This document shows, one piece after another, positions 25,345 through 35,443 of a stretch of 64,000 nucleotides of DNA (position 1 is the stretch's first letter; the number at the start of each line of letters is the position of its first letter). Location: contig NZ_CP036537.1 of the NCBI RefSeq assembly GCF_021184025.1, positions 4,650,001 through 4,714,000 of the forward strand, in the 5' to 3' direction. The DNA is from Rhodopseudomonas boonkerdii. GTDB lineage: Bacteria; Pseudomonadota; Alphaproteobacteria; Rhizobiales; Xanthobacteraceae. The translations under genes and the position numbers were made by a program. The notes under the pieces are model-generated. The model worked only from the letters and a program-made list of their open reading frames with translations, had not been told where the DNA came from and searched no databases.

Positions 25345-25647
25345 TCACCGAATGGGTTCGTGGACGGTGACGAGCTTCGTCCCATCGGGGAACGTCGCTT
25401 CCACCTGAATGTCGTGGATCATCTCGGGGATACCGGCCATGCACTGATCGCGGGTGATGACTTCGGCGCCGAGCTTCATCAGTTCGGCCACCGTGCGACC
25501 GTCACGCGCCCCCTCGACGATGAAGTCGGAAATGATCGCCACCGCTTCGGGATGGTTCAGCTTGACGCCGCGCTCTAGCCGGCGGCGCGCGACCATGGCG
25601 GCCATGGAGATCAGCAGCTTGTCTTTCTCGCGAGGGGACAGGTTCAT
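25345..25647 (-). CDS. ureA: Urease gamma subunit
   Basis: 100-residue structural subunit with the start '[20 protein letters not shown]', then '[20 protein letters not shown]', '[11 protein letters not shown]' and '[20 protein letters not shown]'. Exactly the usual length. Gene order ureD-ureA-ureB-ureC. Confidence 0.98.
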   Translation of the reverse strand: MNLSPREKDKLLISMAAMVARRRLERGVKLNHPEAVAIISDFIVEGARDGRTVAELMKLGAEVITRDQCMAGIPEMIHDIQVEATFPDGTKLVTVHEPIR

Positions 25648-25675
25648 CGAAATTCTCTGGCCAATTCCTGGTTGT

Positions 25676-26503
25676 TTAGTTCAGCCACATGCGCGGCAGC
25701 ATCGCACCCGATTGCGACAACAGCGCCATCATGTCGGTCCGCAACTGCGCGGCATCTTGCGCACAGATGCGGGCCATTGCAAATCCGTTCCAGCAGGAGA
25801 TGCCAACCTCGCAACCGGCCTGCTCGGCGACAGCACGCAGACGCTCCAGCAATACCTCATCGCCGGGCACGATCAGTGCCGTCGCGATCGCAAGCCCGCC
25901 ATTGGCGATGGCCGGCTTCGCCAGCTTCGCGCCGATGTCGCCATCGAGACGCACATTCTCGGCGAAGACCAGCCGGCCGCCGCGGCGCAAGCGCCAGCGG
26001 TCAATGAACGAGCCCGACCGCATGGCCTCGCCCATGGCGGTGCGGCCGAACACGACGATCTCGCACAAAACCAGTGAGGCGGTTTCGGCCAGATCGATAT
26101 CGATGCTGCGTGCGGTGCGCGCCTGATCGAACAGGATGGTCTCCTGCGGCAGCCAGCTCAGATGCGCACCGGCTTCGGCGCGTAGCGAGATATTGATCTC
26201 GGCAGCAGGACCATGGGAACGATAGACCTTCTCAGCAGCGGCCGTGGACAGGGTGAGACGCGCGCCTTCGCCAGCCGTGATGTCGATGTCAAAGCGATCA
26301 CCGCCTGCGGCACCGCCGGCGGTGTTGACGAACATCGCAGTGAGTCCGTCATCCTCCGGCGAGGGAAAGCGGACGCGGAGCGAGCCGGATTCGTGGAGCT
26401 GGCGGCGGCGGGTACGCCCCTCGACCAGATTCACATCGAACACGACAGCGCCACGGGCGCGATTGGCGGCAAAGCTCGCGGATGAGGCGAGAGCGTCCTG
26501 CAT
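25676..26503 (-). CDS. ureD: Urease accessory protein UreD (UreH)
   Basis: 275-residue accessory scaffold that binds apo-urease and channels nickel from UreG. Typical features are '[20 protein letters not shown]' (the conserved TAGGx4GD), '[20 protein letters not shown]' and '[17 protein letters not shown]'. The ATG at 26503 is taken because GGAG lies five bases upstream; the GTG at 26509 would be too close. It lies 11 bases after urtE and 28 bases before ureA, so it joins the transport and enzyme parts of the cluster. Confidence 0.95.
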   Translation of the reverse strand: MQDALASSASFAANRARGAVVFDVNLVEGRTRRRQLHESGSLRVRFPSPEDDGLTAMFVNTAGGAAGGDRFDIDITAGEGARLTLSTAAAEKVYRSHGPAAEINISLRAEAGAHLSWLPQETILFDQARTARSIDIDLAETASLVLCEIVVFGRTAMGEAMRSGSFIDRWRLRRGGRLVFAENVRLDGDIGAKLAKPAIANGGLAIATALIVPGDEVLLERLRAVAEQAGCEVGISCWNGFAMARICAQDAAQLRTDMMALLSQSGAMLPRMWLN

Positions 26504-26514
26504 TTGCACTCCGA

Positions 26515-27210
26515 CTACAAAGCCATCTGGCGGCTGATTTCGGCGGGATCGAGATTCGCACGATCGCAGCTATATTTCACCGCGCCGCGATCCATCACCG
26601 CGAAATTGTCGCCGAGTTCGCAGGCGAAGTCGAGATATTGCTCCACCAGAACGATCGCGATGGTGCCAAGCGAGCGCAGATAGGAGATCGCGCGGCCGAT
26701 ATCCTTGATGATCGAGGGCTGGATGCCTTCGGTGGGCTCGTCGAGCAACAGGAGTTTCGGCCGCATCACCAGCGCGCGGCCGATGGCGAGTTGCTGCTGC
26801 TGGCCGCCGGAAAGATCGCCGCCGCGACGACCGAGCATGGATTGCAACACCGGGAAGAGCGAAAACACGTCATCCGGAATGGTACGGTCGGCGCGCTTCA
26901 GCGGCGCGTAGCCGGTCTTGAGGTTTTCCTCCACGGTGAGCAGCGGAAAGATCTCGCGGCCTTGCGGGACAAAGCCAATGCCGCGGCGGGCGCGCTCGAA
27001 CGGCTTCAGCTTCGAGATATCCTGCCCATCAAAGGAGATAGAGCCACCGGAGATCGCCTGCTGACCGACCATGGCGCGGAGTAGCGAGGTCTTGCCGACG
27101 CCATTGCGGCCCAGCACGCAGGTGACCTTTCCGGGCTCCGCCGAAACGGTGACGCCGCGGAGTGCCTGGGCGGCGCCGTAGTGAAGGCTGATATTGTCGA
27201 CGTTCAGCAT
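26515..27210 (-). CDS. urtE: Urea ABC transporter ATP-binding subunit UrtE
   Basis: 231-residue ATPase of the LivF type within the urea importer. It has Walker A 'GRNGVGKTSLLRAMVG' (near residues 34-49), the signature 'LSGGQQQQLAIGRAL', Walker B 'LLLLDEPTEGIQP' and the H-loop replaced by the 'LVEQYLDF' usual for this family. The ATG at 27210 (MLNVDNISLHYG) lies two bases before the urtD stop region. The phrase 'DEPTEGIQPSII' is typical of UrtE. Confidence 0.96.
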   Translation of the reverse strand: MLNVDNISLHYGAAQALRGVTVSAEPGKVTCVLGRNGVGKTSLLRAMVGQQAISGGSISFDGQDISKLKPFERARRGIGFVPQGREIFPLLTVEENLKTGYAPLKRADRTIPDDVFSLFPVLQSMLGRRGGDLSGGQQQQLAIGRALVMRPKLLLLDEPTEGIQPSIIKDIGRAISYLRSLGTIAIVLVEQYLDFACELGDNFAVMDRGAVKYSCDRANLDPAEISRQMAL

Positions 27211-27212
27211 GC

Positions 27213-28027
<815 letters not shown>

Positions 28028-28028
<1 letters not shown>

Positions 28029-29197
28029 CACGCCTTCTCCAGATCGGGTTTGACGACGCCATCTTCCGCAGAAGCGCTGTCGGCATCGGCGGCGTCGCGG
28101 GCCTTGCGGCCCTCCTGCCAGGCATTGACGGTGCCGATGATGCCTTTGGGCAGCAGCAGCGTCACCAGGATGAACAGTGCACCCAACATGAACAGCCAAT
28201 ACGGCGCCAGCGCGCCCGACGTGAAGAACGTCTTGGCATAGTTCACCACAACGGCACCAAGCGCGGCGCCAACCAGCGTGCCGCGACCACCGACGGCGAC
28301 CCAGATGACGGCTTCGATGGAGTTGCCCGGCGCGAACTCACCGGGATTGATGATACCAACCTGCGGCACATAGAGCGCACCCGCGACTCCGGCCATGCAA
28401 GCCGACAGTGTGAACACGAACAGCTTGTAAGATTCGACGCGATAGCCGAGGAAACGTGTGCGCGACTCCGCATCGCGCACCGCAATCAACACCTTGCCGA
28501 GTTTTGAGGTGACAATGGCGCGGCACACGACGAATGCGAGGATCAGAGCCAGGCAACTCGCCACGAACAAAGCAGCGCGGGTGCCGTCGCTCTGGATATT
28601 GAAACCCAAAATGTCCTTGAAATCGGTCAGGCCGTTATTGCCGCCGAAACCGAAATCGTTGCGGAAGAAGGCGAGCAGCAGCGCATAGGTCATCGCCTGG
28701 GTGATGATCGAGAGATACACGCCGGTGACGCGCGAACGGAAGGCAAGCCAACCGAAGCCGAAAGCGAGTAGGCCCGGCACCACCAGCACCATCAATGCGG
28801 CGAACCAGAACATGTCGAAACCGTACCAGTACCAAGGCAGCGCCTTGTAGTTCAGGAACACCATGAAATCCGGCAGCACCGGATTTCCGTAGACACCTCG
28901 CGCGCCGATCTGACGCATCAGATACATGCCCATCGCATAACCGCCGAGCGCGAAGAAAGCGCCGTGACCGAGCGAGAGGATGCCGCAATACCCCCAGATC
29001 AGATCGATGGAGAGGGCGAGGATGGCGTAGCAGACATATTTGCCGAACAGCGAAATCAGATAGGTCGGCACCTGCAGCGGCGAATTCGCAGGCAGCAGCA
29101 GATTGAGCAGCGGCAGCACGATGCCGACGGCGGCGACGATCAGGATGAAGATCGTCGCGCTGCGATCGAGGGTACGGGTGAGGAAATGCGGGGTCAT
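28028..29197 (-). CDS. urtC: Urea ABC transporter permease UrtC
   Basis: 389-residue LivM-type inner-membrane permease with about nine hydrophobic segments. Signature regions are 'WGYCGILSLGHGAFFALGGY' and 'NNGLTDFKDILGF', and 'GTLVGAALGAVVVNYAKTFF' near the C-terminus. The cytoplasmic tail is charged. ATG 29197 has GGGGG seven bases upstream; the extension beyond it runs into repeat DNA. It is separated from urtB by about 200 bases holding a family-A repeat. Confidence 0.95.
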
Positions 29198-29232
29198 GCG
29201 AAGGCCCCCTTGGTCGAGCCACATGCACCGAC

Positions 29233-29355
29233 ACCCTCATGGTGAGGAGGCGCTCGTTCAGCGCCGTCTCGAACCATGGAGGAGTGTGGGGTCATCCCTT
29301 GCCAATGGCTTTGCCATTCGCAAGGAGACGCCGCTGCGCGGCTCCTCAGGATGAA
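29233..29355. repeat. Dispersed palindromic repeat, family A, in the urtB-urtC gap
   Basis: It starts 'ccctcatggtgaggaggcgc', then 'gcgccgtctcgaaccatgga', a centre with 'ttgccattcgcaaggagacg', and ends 'cgcggctcctcaggatga'. The arms match those at 5814-5931 and 20895-21312. As the two genes share one transcript, the element would be a large hairpin within the urt mRNA. Confidence 0.8.
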
Positions 29356-29402
29356 GATAGAGTTTGGGGCGGCGTCGAAGCGCATGTCGTTGAGAGCCAT
29401 CA

Positions 29403-31013
29403 TCATGCTTCGATGGCCCTGCCCTTAAGCGCAAACAACCCGCGCGGGCGTTTCTGGATGAACAGGATGATCAATACCAGAATGGCGATCTTTCCGAGCA
29501 CGGCACCGGCGACAGGTTCGAGGAACTTGTTGGCGATGCCAAGCGACAGCGCGCCGACCAGCGTGCCCCACAGATTGCCGACGCCGCCGAACACCACGAC
29601 CATGAAACTATCGATAATGTAGCTCTGGCCGAGATTGGGCGAGACATTGTCGATCTGCGACAGCGCCACGCCGGCAATGCCCGCAATGCCGGAGCCAAGT
29701 CCGAAGGTGAGCGCATCGACACGCGACGTGGCGATGCCCATGGAGGCCGCCATGCGACGGTTCTGCGTCACCGCACGCATTTCAAGACCCATGGCCGTAT
29801 AACGCAGCATCGCCAGCAGGATCAGGAATACGGCAAGCGTGAAGCAGAGTATCCACAGCCGGTTATAGGTGATGGTGATCTGGCCCAGCTCGAAAGCGCC
29901 GGACATCCAGGAGGGATTACCGACCTCGCGATTGGTCGGGCCGAACATGGTGCGGACCGCCTGCTGCAGCACCAGCGACAGGCCCCAGGTGGCGAGCAGC
30001 GTCTCCAGCGGACGCCCGTAGAGGAAACGGATGACGGTGCGCTCGATGACGATGCCGAGAATGCCGGCGACGAGGAATGCCAGCGGCACGGCGATCAACA
30101 GCGAATAGTCGAACAGGCCGGGGTAGGAGGTGCGGATGATGTCCTGCACCACGAAGGTGACATAAGCGCCGATCATCACCATCTCGCCATGGGCCATGTT
30201 GATGACGCCCATGACGCCGAAGGTGATGGCAAGGCCGATAGCGGCGAGCAGCAACACCGAGCCGAGCGAAAGGCCGTACCATGCGTTCTGGCCGATGGAC
30301 CACAAGGTCTGCCGGCTGTTGATGGCGGTGATGGCGCTGGCGACGGTGCGGGCCACGCCGACGCTCTGGTCCGCCGGCAGTCCGGTGAGCACGGCGAGCG
30401 CGTCCTGATCGGCGCGGGCCTTGATGACGGCGATGGCGGCGATCTTCTCGGCCTCGCTCGCATCTTCCTTGTAGAGGACGATGGCGGCGCGGGCTTCGGT
30501 GAAGGCCTGCTTGGCAGCCTTATTGGTTTCCTTCTCCAGCGCAGTGTCGATCACCGGCAGCATGGACGCTTCGTGGCTCTTGAACACCGACTGCGCCGAG
30601 GCGATCCGCTTGGCGGGATCAGGCGACATCAGCGTCAGACCGCCGAGGGCGGATTCGATATTGCGGCGGAGGCGGTTGTTGAGGCGCACCGCGCTGGCGC
30701 CGGCGGGCACTTCAGTGACGGCAGCGCCGCTGGCGGCATCGATGCTCTTGCCATCGGTGCCGGTGATGTAGACTTTCTTGCTGTCCGGATCGGCGAACAG
30801 ACGGCCATCCTGCAGGGCGCTGATGATGGCGAAGGCCTGCGGATTGCCCGATGTTGCGATGATGCCGACGGCTTCATCCGTATCGGAGAAATCGTCATTG
30901 GCGAATTTGGCGACGGCGTCCTCGAAAGGATCGGCCAGTGCCGGAATGGCGAATACGGCCAGCAGCAGGCAGGCGAGCGCAATCGCACGGCAGCGTTCGA
31001 AGAACTGAGTCAC
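29403..31013 (-). CDS. urtB: Urea ABC transporter permease UrtB
   Basis: 536-residue LivH-type permease. UrtB proteins carry a long extracytoplasmic N-terminal domain, and it is present here: a signal-like segment ('CRAIALACLLLAVFAIPALA') followed by about 200 soluble residues, then the membrane part from 'WYGLSLGSVLLLAAIGLAIT' with 'GVINMAHGEMVMIGAYVTFV' and 'VVVFGGVGNLWGTLVGALSL'. GTG at 31013 is chosen because upstream sequence encodes the family-B repeat and has no good start signal. Its ribosome-binding site is weak. Confidence 0.92.
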   Translation of the reverse strand: MTQFFERCRAIALACLLLAVFAIPALADPFEDAVAKFANDDFSDTDEAVGIIATSGNPQAFAIISALQDGRLFADPDSKKVYITGTDGKSIDAASGAAVTEVPAGASAVRLNNRLRRNIESALGGLTLMSPDPAKRIASAQSVFKSHEASMLPVIDTALEKETNKAAKQAFTEARAAIVLYKEDASEAEKIAAIAVIKARADQDALAVLTGLPADQSVGVARTVASAITAINSRQTLWSIGQNAWYGLSLGSVLLLAAIGLAITFGVMGVINMAHGEMVMIGAYVTFVVQDIIRTSYPGLFDYSLLIAVPLAFLVAGILGIVIERTVIRFLYGRPLETLLATWGLSLVLQQAVRTMFGPTNREVGNPSWMSGAFELGQITITYNRLWILCFTLAVFLILLAMLRYTAMGLEMRAVTQNRRMAASMGIATSRVDALTFGLGSGIAGIAGVALSQIDNVSPNLGQSYIIDSFMVVVFGGVGNLWGTLVGALSLGIANKFLEPVAGAVLGKIAILVLIILFIQKRPRGLFALKGRAIEA

Positions 31014-31093
31014 GAGTAGAACCCCGGCAGAAGAAAGGGAAGAAGGCGGCGGTTGAACCGCCTTCTTCAAGTCTCGGGAGGAAACATCATCTC

Positions 31094-31170
31094 CGTCATT
31101 GCGAGCGCAGCAAAGCAATCCAGAAAGTCTGGAACTGGATTGCTTCGTCGCTACGCTTCTCGCAATGACG
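31094..31170. repeat. Dispersed palindromic repeat, family B, in the urtA-urtB gap
   Basis: CGTCATTGCGAGCG leads in, followed by 'gcaaagcaatccag', 'aactggattgcttcgtcg' and, at the end, CGCAATGACG. This is a full inverted repeat with inner arms CAATCCAG/CTGGATTG. Translated, the family gives the familiar 'CARND' peptide seen in spurious frames of many proteobacterial genomes. It lies just downstream of the urtA stop. Confidence 0.88.
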
Positions 31171-31188
31171 GGCGGGTAGCGAGAGAAC

Positions 31189-32511
31189 CTACGACCCCTG
31201 ACCGCCACACTTGTTGGTCTTGGTGTTGTAGTTGCCGCACTTCTTGCCGACCCAGTCGCCGATCAGGTCCTTGGAGCCATCGAGCTCCTTCGACCAGGCA
31301 TCGCCGGCCACCAGCGACGGGGTCTTCCAGACCACGTCGAACTGGCCGTTGCCCTTGATCTCGCCGATGAAGACCGGCTTGGTGATATGGTGGTTCGGCA
31401 GCATCTTCGAGGTGCCACCGGTAAGGTTCTTGGCCTCGATGCCCGGCAGGGTGTCGATGACCTTGTCGGCTTCGATGGACTTGGCCTTCTCCACCGCCTT
31501 CACCCACATGTTGAAGCCGATCACGGTGGCTTCCATCGGGTCGTTGGTCACGCGCTTCGGGTTCTTGGTATAGGCCTGCCAGGCCTTGATGAACTTCTCG
31601 TTCTCCGGATCCTTGATCGACTGGAAGTAGTTCCAGGCGGCGAGATGGCCGAGCAGCGGCTTGGTGTCGATGCCGGCGAGCTCTTCTTCACCCACCGAGA
31701 ACGCGACCACCGGAATGTCGGTCGCCTTGATGCCCTGGTTGCCGAGCTCCTTGTAGAACGGGACATTGGCGTCGCCATTGATGGTGGAGACCACGGCGGT
31801 CTTCTTGCCGGCCGAGCCGAACTTCTTGATGTCGGCCACGATCGTCTGCCAGTCCGAATGACCGAACGGCGTGTAGTTGATCATGATGTCTTCCTGCTTG
31901 ACGCCCTTCGACTTCAAGTAGGCTTCGAGGATCTTGTTGGTGGTGCGCGGATAGACATAGTCGGTGCCGGCCAGCACCCAGCGCTTCACCTTCTCGTCCT
32001 TCATCAAGTAATCGACGGCCGGGATGGCCTGCTGGTTCGGAGCAGCGCCAGTGTAGAACACGTTGCGCTCGGACTCTTCGCCCTCATATTGCACGGGGTA
32101 GAACAGAATGCTGTTGAGCTCCTTGAACACCGGGAGCACCGACTTGCGCGACACCGAGGTCCAGCAGCCGAACACGACGGCAACCTTGTCCTTGGTGATC
32201 AGTTCGCGGGCCTTTTCGGCGAACAGCGGCCAGTTCGAGGCGGGATCGACCACGACGGCTTCCAGCTTCTTGCCGAGCACGCCACCCTTTTTGTTCTGCT
32301 CATCGATCATGAACAGGACGGTGTCCTTCAGCGTGGTTTCGGAAATCGCCATGGTGCCGGACAGCGAATGCAGCACGCCGACCTTGATGGTGTCGTCGGC
32401 CGCCTTCGCGCCGGACACAGCCGACAGGCCGAGCGCCAGACCCGTGGCGGCGGCCATCAGGCTGCGCCGGGATAGCGGCTTGGAAAATGAATGAGTGAAG
32501 TGGCGGATCAT
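31189..32511 (-). CDS. urtA: Urea ABC transporter, periplasmic urea-binding protein UrtA
   Basis: 440-residue urea-binding protein. The signal peptide has a Tat-like motif ('LSRRSLMAAATGLALGLSAV'). The mature protein begins 'DDTIKVGVLHSLSGTMAISE' and contains 'VFGCWTSVSRKSVLPVFKEL' and 'FYPVQYEGEESERNVFYTGA', diagnostic for UrtA among Leu/Ile/Val-type binding proteins. ATG 32511 has GGAGAG seven bases upstream. It is the first gene of the cluster, behind a sigma-54 promoter; the downstream family-B repeat could let urtA mRNA accumulate above the permease message. Confidence 0.97.
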   Translation of the reverse strand: MIRHFTHSFSKPLSRRSLMAAATGLALGLSAVSGAKAADDTIKVGVLHSLSGTMAISETTLKDTVLFMIDEQNKKGGVLGKKLEAVVVDPASNWPLFAEKARELITKDKVAVVFGCWTSVSRKSVLPVFKELNSILFYPVQYEGEESERNVFYTGAAPNQQAIPAVDYLMKDEKVKRWVLAGTDYVYPRTTNKILEAYLKSKGVKQEDIMINYTPFGHSDWQTIVADIKKFGSAGKKTAVVSTINGDANVPFYKELGNQGIKATDIPVVAFSVGEEELAGIDTKPLLGHLAAWNYFQSIKDPENEKFIKAWQAYTKNPKRVTNDPMEATVIGFNMWVKAVEKAKSIEADKVIDTLPGIEAKNLTGGTSKMLPNHHITKPVFIGEIKGNGQFDVVWKTPSLVAGDAWSKELDGSKDLIGDWVGKKCGNYNTKTNKCGGQGS

Positions 32512-32579
32512 ATGCGGTCTCTCCCTGGACGCAGACGAATTCACTGCGAACGGCCCCACGGCCGGACACCCAAGGAATC

Positions 32580-32595
32580 GCAAGAAGTGTGCCAG
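32580..32595 (-). promoter_or_regulatory. Sigma-54 (RpoN) promoter of the urt-ure cluster
   Basis: The minus strand reads CTGGCACACTTCTTGC, an exact fit to the -24/-12 consensus TGGCAC-N5-TTGC. It lies about 70 bases upstream of the urtA ATG. Together with the urea function this predicts control by NtrC under nitrogen limitation; I could not identify a clear NtrC site in the AT-rich DNA upstream. Confidence 0.82.
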
Positions 32596-33033
32596 CACCC
32601 CTTTACTCGTTAAGTTATTGGTAAGCCTGCATAGTTTTGGATCGCTGTCATGACCACAAAATCATCTTGATTATTTTATATGCAATCTTTTTGATCGCGA
32701 CTGCGGCAAAATGCTCAAAACAAGTGCATAAATCCCTTCATGTCTAATTTTCTCGCAGCGACATCATGTCATTGCCAGGATGCACGCAGGTTTATCTTGA
32801 ATCCTCCCAGATGGTGTTCCATATGACTGACACGACCTTGAGAATCATCGGGTCCTTGCGAGCCGCGTGTTCTGATCCCGCCTTCCTCTGATTGCAGAGC
32901 ACCAGCGGTTTCTGGCTTGCCTCTTCAGCTAACCAGAACGACGCCCCAAACACGCGGGTGTCTCCAAGACACACCGCGTGCGCCGCTGGCACATCTGCCG
33001 GGCGTGATACGCCTTTATGGAAAGACCAATCTT
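32596..33033. other. AT-rich control region between urtA and the helicase gene
   Basis: The 32620-32760 part is clearly richer in A/T than its surroundings ('tgattattttatatgcaatc' and similar), as expected for an enhancer/activator region of a sigma-54 promoter and for the divergent helicase promoter. The 32800-33030 part probably forms a long 5' leader for the helicase mRNA. No gene is called here; a frame running in from 32917 lacks family similarity before residue ~40. Confidence 0.5.
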
Positions 33034-34512
33034 TTGACCACCTTCCAGGAATTCGGCCTCGCCGATCCCATCACCCGTGCGCTCAAGGAAGAGAATTACG
33101 TCACCCCGACCCCGATCCAGGCCCAGACCATCCCGATTGCCATCACCGGCAGGGACGTGATCGGCATCGCCCAGACCGGTACCGGCAAGACCGCTTCCTT
33201 CGCACTCCCGATCCTGCATCGCCTGCTCGAACACCGCGCCAAGCCGCAGCCCAAGACCTGCCGCGTGCTGGTGCTGAGCCCGACCCGCGAGCTGTCCGGC
33301 CAGATCCTCGACAGCTTCAACGCCTATGGCCGCCACATGAACCTGACGTCCGCCCTGGCGATCGGCGGCGTGCCGATGGGCCGCCAGGTCCGCGCCGTGA
33401 TGCCGGGCGTCGACGTGCTGGTCGCCACGCCGGGCCGCCTGCTCGACCTCGTGCAGGGCAACGCCCTGAAGCTCAACATGGTGGAATTCCTCGTCCTCGA
33501 CGAGGCCGACCGAATGCTCGACATGGGCTTCATCAACGATATCCGCAAAGTCGTCGCAAAGCTGCCGATCAAACGCCAGACGCTGTTCTTCTCGGCCACC
33601 ATGCCGAAGGACATCGCCGATCTCGCCGAGCACATGCTCAAGGACCCGGCCCGCGTCGCCGTGACCCCGGTATCGTCCACCGCAGAGCGGATTTCCCAGC
33701 GCATCCTGCTGGTGGATCACTCCGCCAAGGCTTCCACCCTCGCCGGCATCCTCAAGGCCGAGCCGATCAACCGCGCGCTGGTGTTCACCCGCACCAAGCA
33801 CGGCGCCGACAAGGTCGTGAAAATCCTCGAAAAGTCGGGCATCCCGGCCGCCGCCATCCACGGCAACAAGTCGCAGAACCACCGCGAGCGCACGCTGGCG
33901 GCATTCCGTACCGGTGAAATCCGCACCTTGATCGCCACCGACATCGCTGCCCGCGGCATTGACGTGGACGGCATCACCCATGTCGTGAATTTCGACTTGC
34001 CCAACGTGCCCGAGACCTATGTGCACCGCATCGGCCGCACCGCGCGCGCCGGGCGGGAAGGTGTGGCAATCTCGCTTTGCGCCGGAGAGGAAATGGCGTA
34101 TCTGCGCGATATCGAAAAGCTGATCCGCATCGCGCTTCCAAAGGAAGACCGTCGCACCCCCGGCAAGAACGACGTGGGGCCGTCGCCTTCCCAGAACCGC
34201 GGCGGCCAGCGCAACGGTCGCTCCGCCCAGCACGCTCATCGCAGCCAGGACGGAGCCCCCGGCAACAAGAACCAGCGCAGCCGGCGCCGCTCCCATGGCG
34301 GCAATGGCGGCGCCTCGCAACCGAACCGCGATCATGCGCGGAATGAGAATTCACGGCATGAACATGCACGGCACGAGCCGAAACCGCGTCCCACCCAGCA
34401 CGGTGGCGCATCTGCAAAGGAAGGGACCATGCAGGGCGTGGCCTTCCTTCACCGGCCAAGCCGCCCGAATTCACCCGCTTCCACCCCCAACCGCAGCCAG
34501 CGTCAGCGTTAA
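33034..34512 (+). CDS. rhlE: DEAD-box ATP-dependent RNA helicase, RhlE type
   Basis: About 492 residues. The Q motif region 'FQEFGLADPITRALKEENYV', then 'PTPIQAQTIPIAITGRD', precedes motif I 'AQTGTGKT' (46-53), motif Ib 'TPGRLLD', the DEAD box (156-159), 'SAT' (187-189), and motifs V-VI 'ATDIAARGIDV' and 'HRIGRTARAG'. The last ~130 residues are a basic, Arg/Gly/Asn/His-rich disordered tail typical of RNA-binding helicases. The TTG at 33034 (start LTTFQEFGLADP) follows family usage, with GGAAAG upstream; GTG 33004 is an alternative. It heads a helicase/IF-1/cold-shock group. Confidence 0.9.
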   Translation: MTTFQEFGLADPITRALKEENYVTPTPIQAQTIPIAITGRDVIGIAQTGTGKTASFALPILHRLLEHRAKPQPKTCRVLVLSPTRELSGQILDSFNAYGRHMNLTSALAIGGVPMGRQVRAVMPGVDVLVATPGRLLDLVQGNALKLNMVEFLVLDEADRMLDMGFINDIRKVVAKLPIKRQTLFFSATMPKDIADLAEHMLKDPARVAVTPVSSTAERISQRILLVDHSAKASTLAGILKAEPINRALVFTRTKHGADKVVKILEKSGIPAAAIHGNKSQNHRERTLAAFRTGEIRTLIATDIAARGIDVDGITHVVNFDLPNVPETYVHRIGRTARAGREGVAISLCAGEEMAYLRDIEKLIRIALPKEDRRTPGKNDVGPSPSQNRGGQRNGRSAQHAHRSQDGAPGNKNQRSRRRSHGGNGGASQPNRDHARNENSRHEHARHEPKPRPTQHGGASAKEGTMQGVAFLHRPSRPNSPASTPNRSQRQR

Positions 34513-34537
34513 CCGTCGACCGATCTGGAGCTATTGA

Positions 34538-34819
34538 ATGGCCAAAGAAGAGCTGATCCAGTTCGAAGGACTGGTGACCGAAATCCTTCCCGACGCACGC
34601 TATCGCGTGCAGCTCGATGCCGGACACGAGATCATTGCCTACACCGCGGGCAAGATGAAAAAGAACCGCATCAAAACCCTCGCGGGTGACCGCGTGACGA
34701 TCGAGATGTCGCCCTACGATCTGGAAAAGGGCCGCCTGATCTTCCGCCACAAGGACGAACGTCCGGGTGGCGGCCCGCCTCGATCAGGCCCGCCGCGCGG
34801 CAATTTCCGCCGCCGCTGA
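34538..34819 (+). CDS. infA: Translation initiation factor IF-1 (second/extended copy)
   Basis: 93-residue S1-fold (OB) protein. '[20 protein letters not shown]', '[20 protein letters not shown]' and '[20 protein letters not shown]' are IF-1 hallmarks. It carries an extra Pro/Gly/Arg-rich C-terminal tail of about 18 residues that the standard 72-residue factor lacks. It lies 25 bases after the helicase gene in the same direction, suggesting co-expression for cold or stress-time translation. Rhizobial genomes often carry two infA genes; I infer this is the accessory one. Confidence 0.92.
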   Translation: MAKEELIQFEGLVTEILPDARYRVQLDAGHEIIAYTAGKMKKNRIKTLAGDRVTIEMSPYDLEKGRLIFRHKDERPGGGPPRSGPPRGNFRRR

Positions 34820-35123
34820 GCATCGGACGTTTATTTCTGTCGACAGTTTACTTCGCAGCATCAACCCCGCCGCGCATGACAGCACCCGTCATGCGCGGAA
34901 CCGGGGCGAATTCGCTTATTCGTATGCAATCAAAAAATCGTGCGCGGCTGGATTGTCTTGGGGAATAGCTTCCCTTAATGTGATCCTATCGATTTTCGGC
35001 CGGACGACTTCTCTATACCCCGGTGCAGCCGGTCTAGACTGACGACCCTTCCAAAAATTCGATGCCAACCAACCTGCGTCCAATACGTGGGTTTCGACTA
35101 CTATCTTGAGAAGGGACTACCTC
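34820..35123. other. 304-base gap holding an inverted repeat and the cspA leader
   Basis: After the hairpin at 34870-34898 come about 220 bases up to the cspA start with no coding signal. This is long enough for a promoter and the extended structured 5' leader usual for cold-shock genes. Confidence 0.5.
34870..34898. terminator. Perfect hairpin after infA
   Basis: CCGCGCATGAC-AGCACCC-GTCATGCGCGG has 11-base perfect arms, 50 bases after the infA stop. No T-run follows, so it may be a 3'-end stabiliser or Rho-dependent stop for the helicase-infA message. Confidence 0.5.
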
Positions 35124-35336
35124 GTGAGCATGGGAACCGTGAAGTGGTTTAACGCCACCAAGGGTTATGGCTTTATTCAGCCGGACGAAGGCGGGAACGA
35201 CGTGTTCGTGCACATCAGCGCCGTCGAGCGCGCTGGCCTCGGCACGCTGCGTGAAGGCCAGAAGATCAGCTACGAAATCGTGGCCGATCGCCGTTCGGGC
35301 AAGTCGTCGGCGGATAATCTCCGCGCTGCCGGCTAA
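35124..35336 (+). CDS. cspA: Cold-shock protein (CspA family)
   Basis: 70-residue nucleic-acid-binding cold-shock domain. RNP1 'KGYGFIQPD' and RNP2 'VFVHISAV' are intact in '[20 protein letters not shown]' and the following strands. GTG at 35124 (MSMGTVKWF) is preferred because AGGGA lies seven bases upstream; from ATG 35130 the spacing would be 13. It is a separate unit with its own terminator, downstream of the helicase-infA pair. Genomes of this group have several paralogues. Confidence 0.95.
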   Translation: MSMGTVKWFNATKGYGFIQPDEGGNDVFVHISAVERAGLGTLREGQKISYEIVADRRSGKSSADNLRAAG

Positions 35337-35383
35337 CGATTTTCTGCAAGCACTGCGCTTGCGGACGATCGTCCATAATTCGG

Positions 35384-35411
35384 AAGGCCGCGCTTCATGC
35401 GCGGCCTTTCT
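35384..35411 (+). terminator. Intrinsic terminator after cspA
   Basis: AAGGCCGCGC-TTCAT-GCGCGGCCTT is a perfect 10-pair stem followed by TCTCGTTT. It lies 47 bases after the cspA stop and before the convergent TadE-like gene. Confidence 0.8.
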
Positions 35412-35443
35412 CGTTTGTACACGCTTGTACGCAAAGGTTGCGA

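Noticed and set aside
31014-31208. N-terminal extension of UrtB ending in a 'CARND'-type peptide
   Set aside because: It is the translated family-B repeat, not protein; the signal-like segment starts at the GTG at 31013.
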